Origin: an uncultured Acetatifactor sp.
GTDB taxonomy: Bacteria; Bacillota; Clostridia; Lachnospirales; Lachnospiraceae
Length of the DNA stretch: 47,284 nucleotides
Direction: 5' to 3'
Assembly (NCBI RefSeq): GCF_910585425.1
Contig: NZ_CAJUCP010000048.1
Location: 1-47,284, forward strand
Positions within the stretch are counted from its first letter, which is position 1. Each line of letters opens with the position of its first letter. Below, one piece after another: positions 46,945 through 47,284 of the stretch. Under the pieces are notes generated by a model. That model did not search any database, had not been told where the DNA came from, and saw nothing but the letters and a program-made list of their open reading frames with translations. The position numbers and the translations under genes were made by a program.

Positions 46945-47284
46945 TTACAAATACATTTTTGCTGTTTCTTCCGCCAAATGAAACTTTTCCTTGATTTTAT
47001 TCAGAATAATGCTGTCTGCAATCTGTAGATCCTTTAATGCTGATACCATAGCCATGATTCCTTCCTGCCTTCCTTCTTCTCTTCCTTCTTCTCTTCCTTC
47101 TTCTCTTCCTTCCTGTCTTCCTTTTTTAAATCCTTTCTCCTCCACACCCTTACTTAAATTACACATAAGCGACACCTCACTTTCCAAGGCTAAAGTCATT
47201 CTGATATGAAAATCTTCCTCCAATATCTGGCACTTGTCCTGTGAACCGGTCTCCGTGGACAGAAGCACATTCAACAGTTTCAAT
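46945..47284 (-). CDS. Rpn-family protein, C-terminal part (N-terminus outside window)
   Basis: This is the last ~112 residues of an Rpn/PD-(D/E)XK family protein. FHIRMTLALESEVSLMCNLS and GVEEKGFKKGR lead into a run of REEG and RQEG units, then LKDLQIADSIILNKIKEKFH, LAEETAKMYL-stop. The charged EGREEG linker and short helical tail are characteristic of this family. The linker is made of 12-bp units that can slip. The nuclease domain would lie beyond position 47284. Confidence 0.8.
   Translation of the reverse strand, partial: LKLLNVLLSTETGSQDKCQILEEDFHIRMTLALESEVSLMCNLSKGVEEKGFKKGRQEGREEGREEGREEGRQEGIMAMVSALKDLQIADSIILNKIKEKFHLAEETAKMYL

Overview
The window looks like the chromosome of a gut Clostridia species, most likely Lachnospiraceae. 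The family content points that way (BlaR1/BlaI pair, glutaminase, DegV, aromatic acid exporter, CmpB-type membrane protein, EndoQ-UvrD fusion, Rpn proteins), as do the strong AGGAGG ribosome sites and the debris of Firmicutes conjugative elements. The host backbone is GC-rich by eye. Clearly AT-richer islands lie at about 15.9-16.6, 24.1-29.3, 40.3-42.5 and 45.2-46.4 kb. Almost every gene is on the minus strand; clear plus-strand genes are only the small [2Fe-2S] protein (7.9 kb), the Mrr-like membrane nuclease (40.8 kb) and a small hypothetical (45.6 kb). No tRNA, rRNA or CRISPR array was seen.

Layout. 0-10.4 kb is host core: an Na/Pi cotransporter (cut by the left edge), a CaCA-type cation antiporter behind a yybP-ykoY (Mn2+) riboswitch with an overlapping terminator, an autoregulated BlaI-BlaR1 pair, a glutaminase, endonuclease III, a BFD-like protein and RecD2. 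10.6-12.7 kb is a three-gene unit: XRE regulator, PIN-like nuclease and an unknown protein. 12.8-23.1 kb holds DegV, an aromatic acid exporter, decayed GNAT and HAD genes, two HD hydrolases, two methyltransferases, an EndoQ-UvrD helicase fusion and an acyltransferase. 24-29.3 kb is a mosaic of cargo genes (PNPOx-like, Tag glycosylase, broken MATE, broken GNAT, P-loop kinase, DUF3795 remnant) interleaved with copies of relaxase and conjugative-element gene ends. 29.4-32.9 kb is a fragment of a conjugative element (ClpP-like protease, small basic peptide, VirD4 coupling protein, unknown protein). 33.4-40.1 kb has an Rpn-family protein, epimerase, large lipoprotein, GIY-YIG protein, small tyrosine phosphatase and SLC13-like transporter. 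40.3-42.5 kb is an AT-rich insertion with transposase debris and an Mrr-type nuclease joined to a zinc ribbon, one membrane helix and a PASTA-like domain. 42.6-47.3 kb holds the CmpB-like protein, a lipoprotein, an ADP-ribosylglycohydrolase, a SymE-like small ORF, a recombinase/relaxase chimera and a second Rpn protein cut by the right edge.

The most unusual signal is a family of 18-bp in-frame repeats encoding hexapeptides such as MEERHP or MGERHP. It occurs inside four, possibly five, unrelated genes in the first 15 kb: BlaR1, BlaI, glutaminase, the unknown 10.6-kb protein and perhaps the aromatic acid exporter. Each full unit holds a purine-rich Shine-Dalgarno-like stretch about 6 nt before the next unit's ATG, so the array could act as tandem translation starts. 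Other 18-bp hexapeptide arrays of different sequence lie in the 36-kb lipoprotein and near 34.6 kb. Separately, a 41-bp intergenic repeat supplies the C-terminal residues of RecD2.
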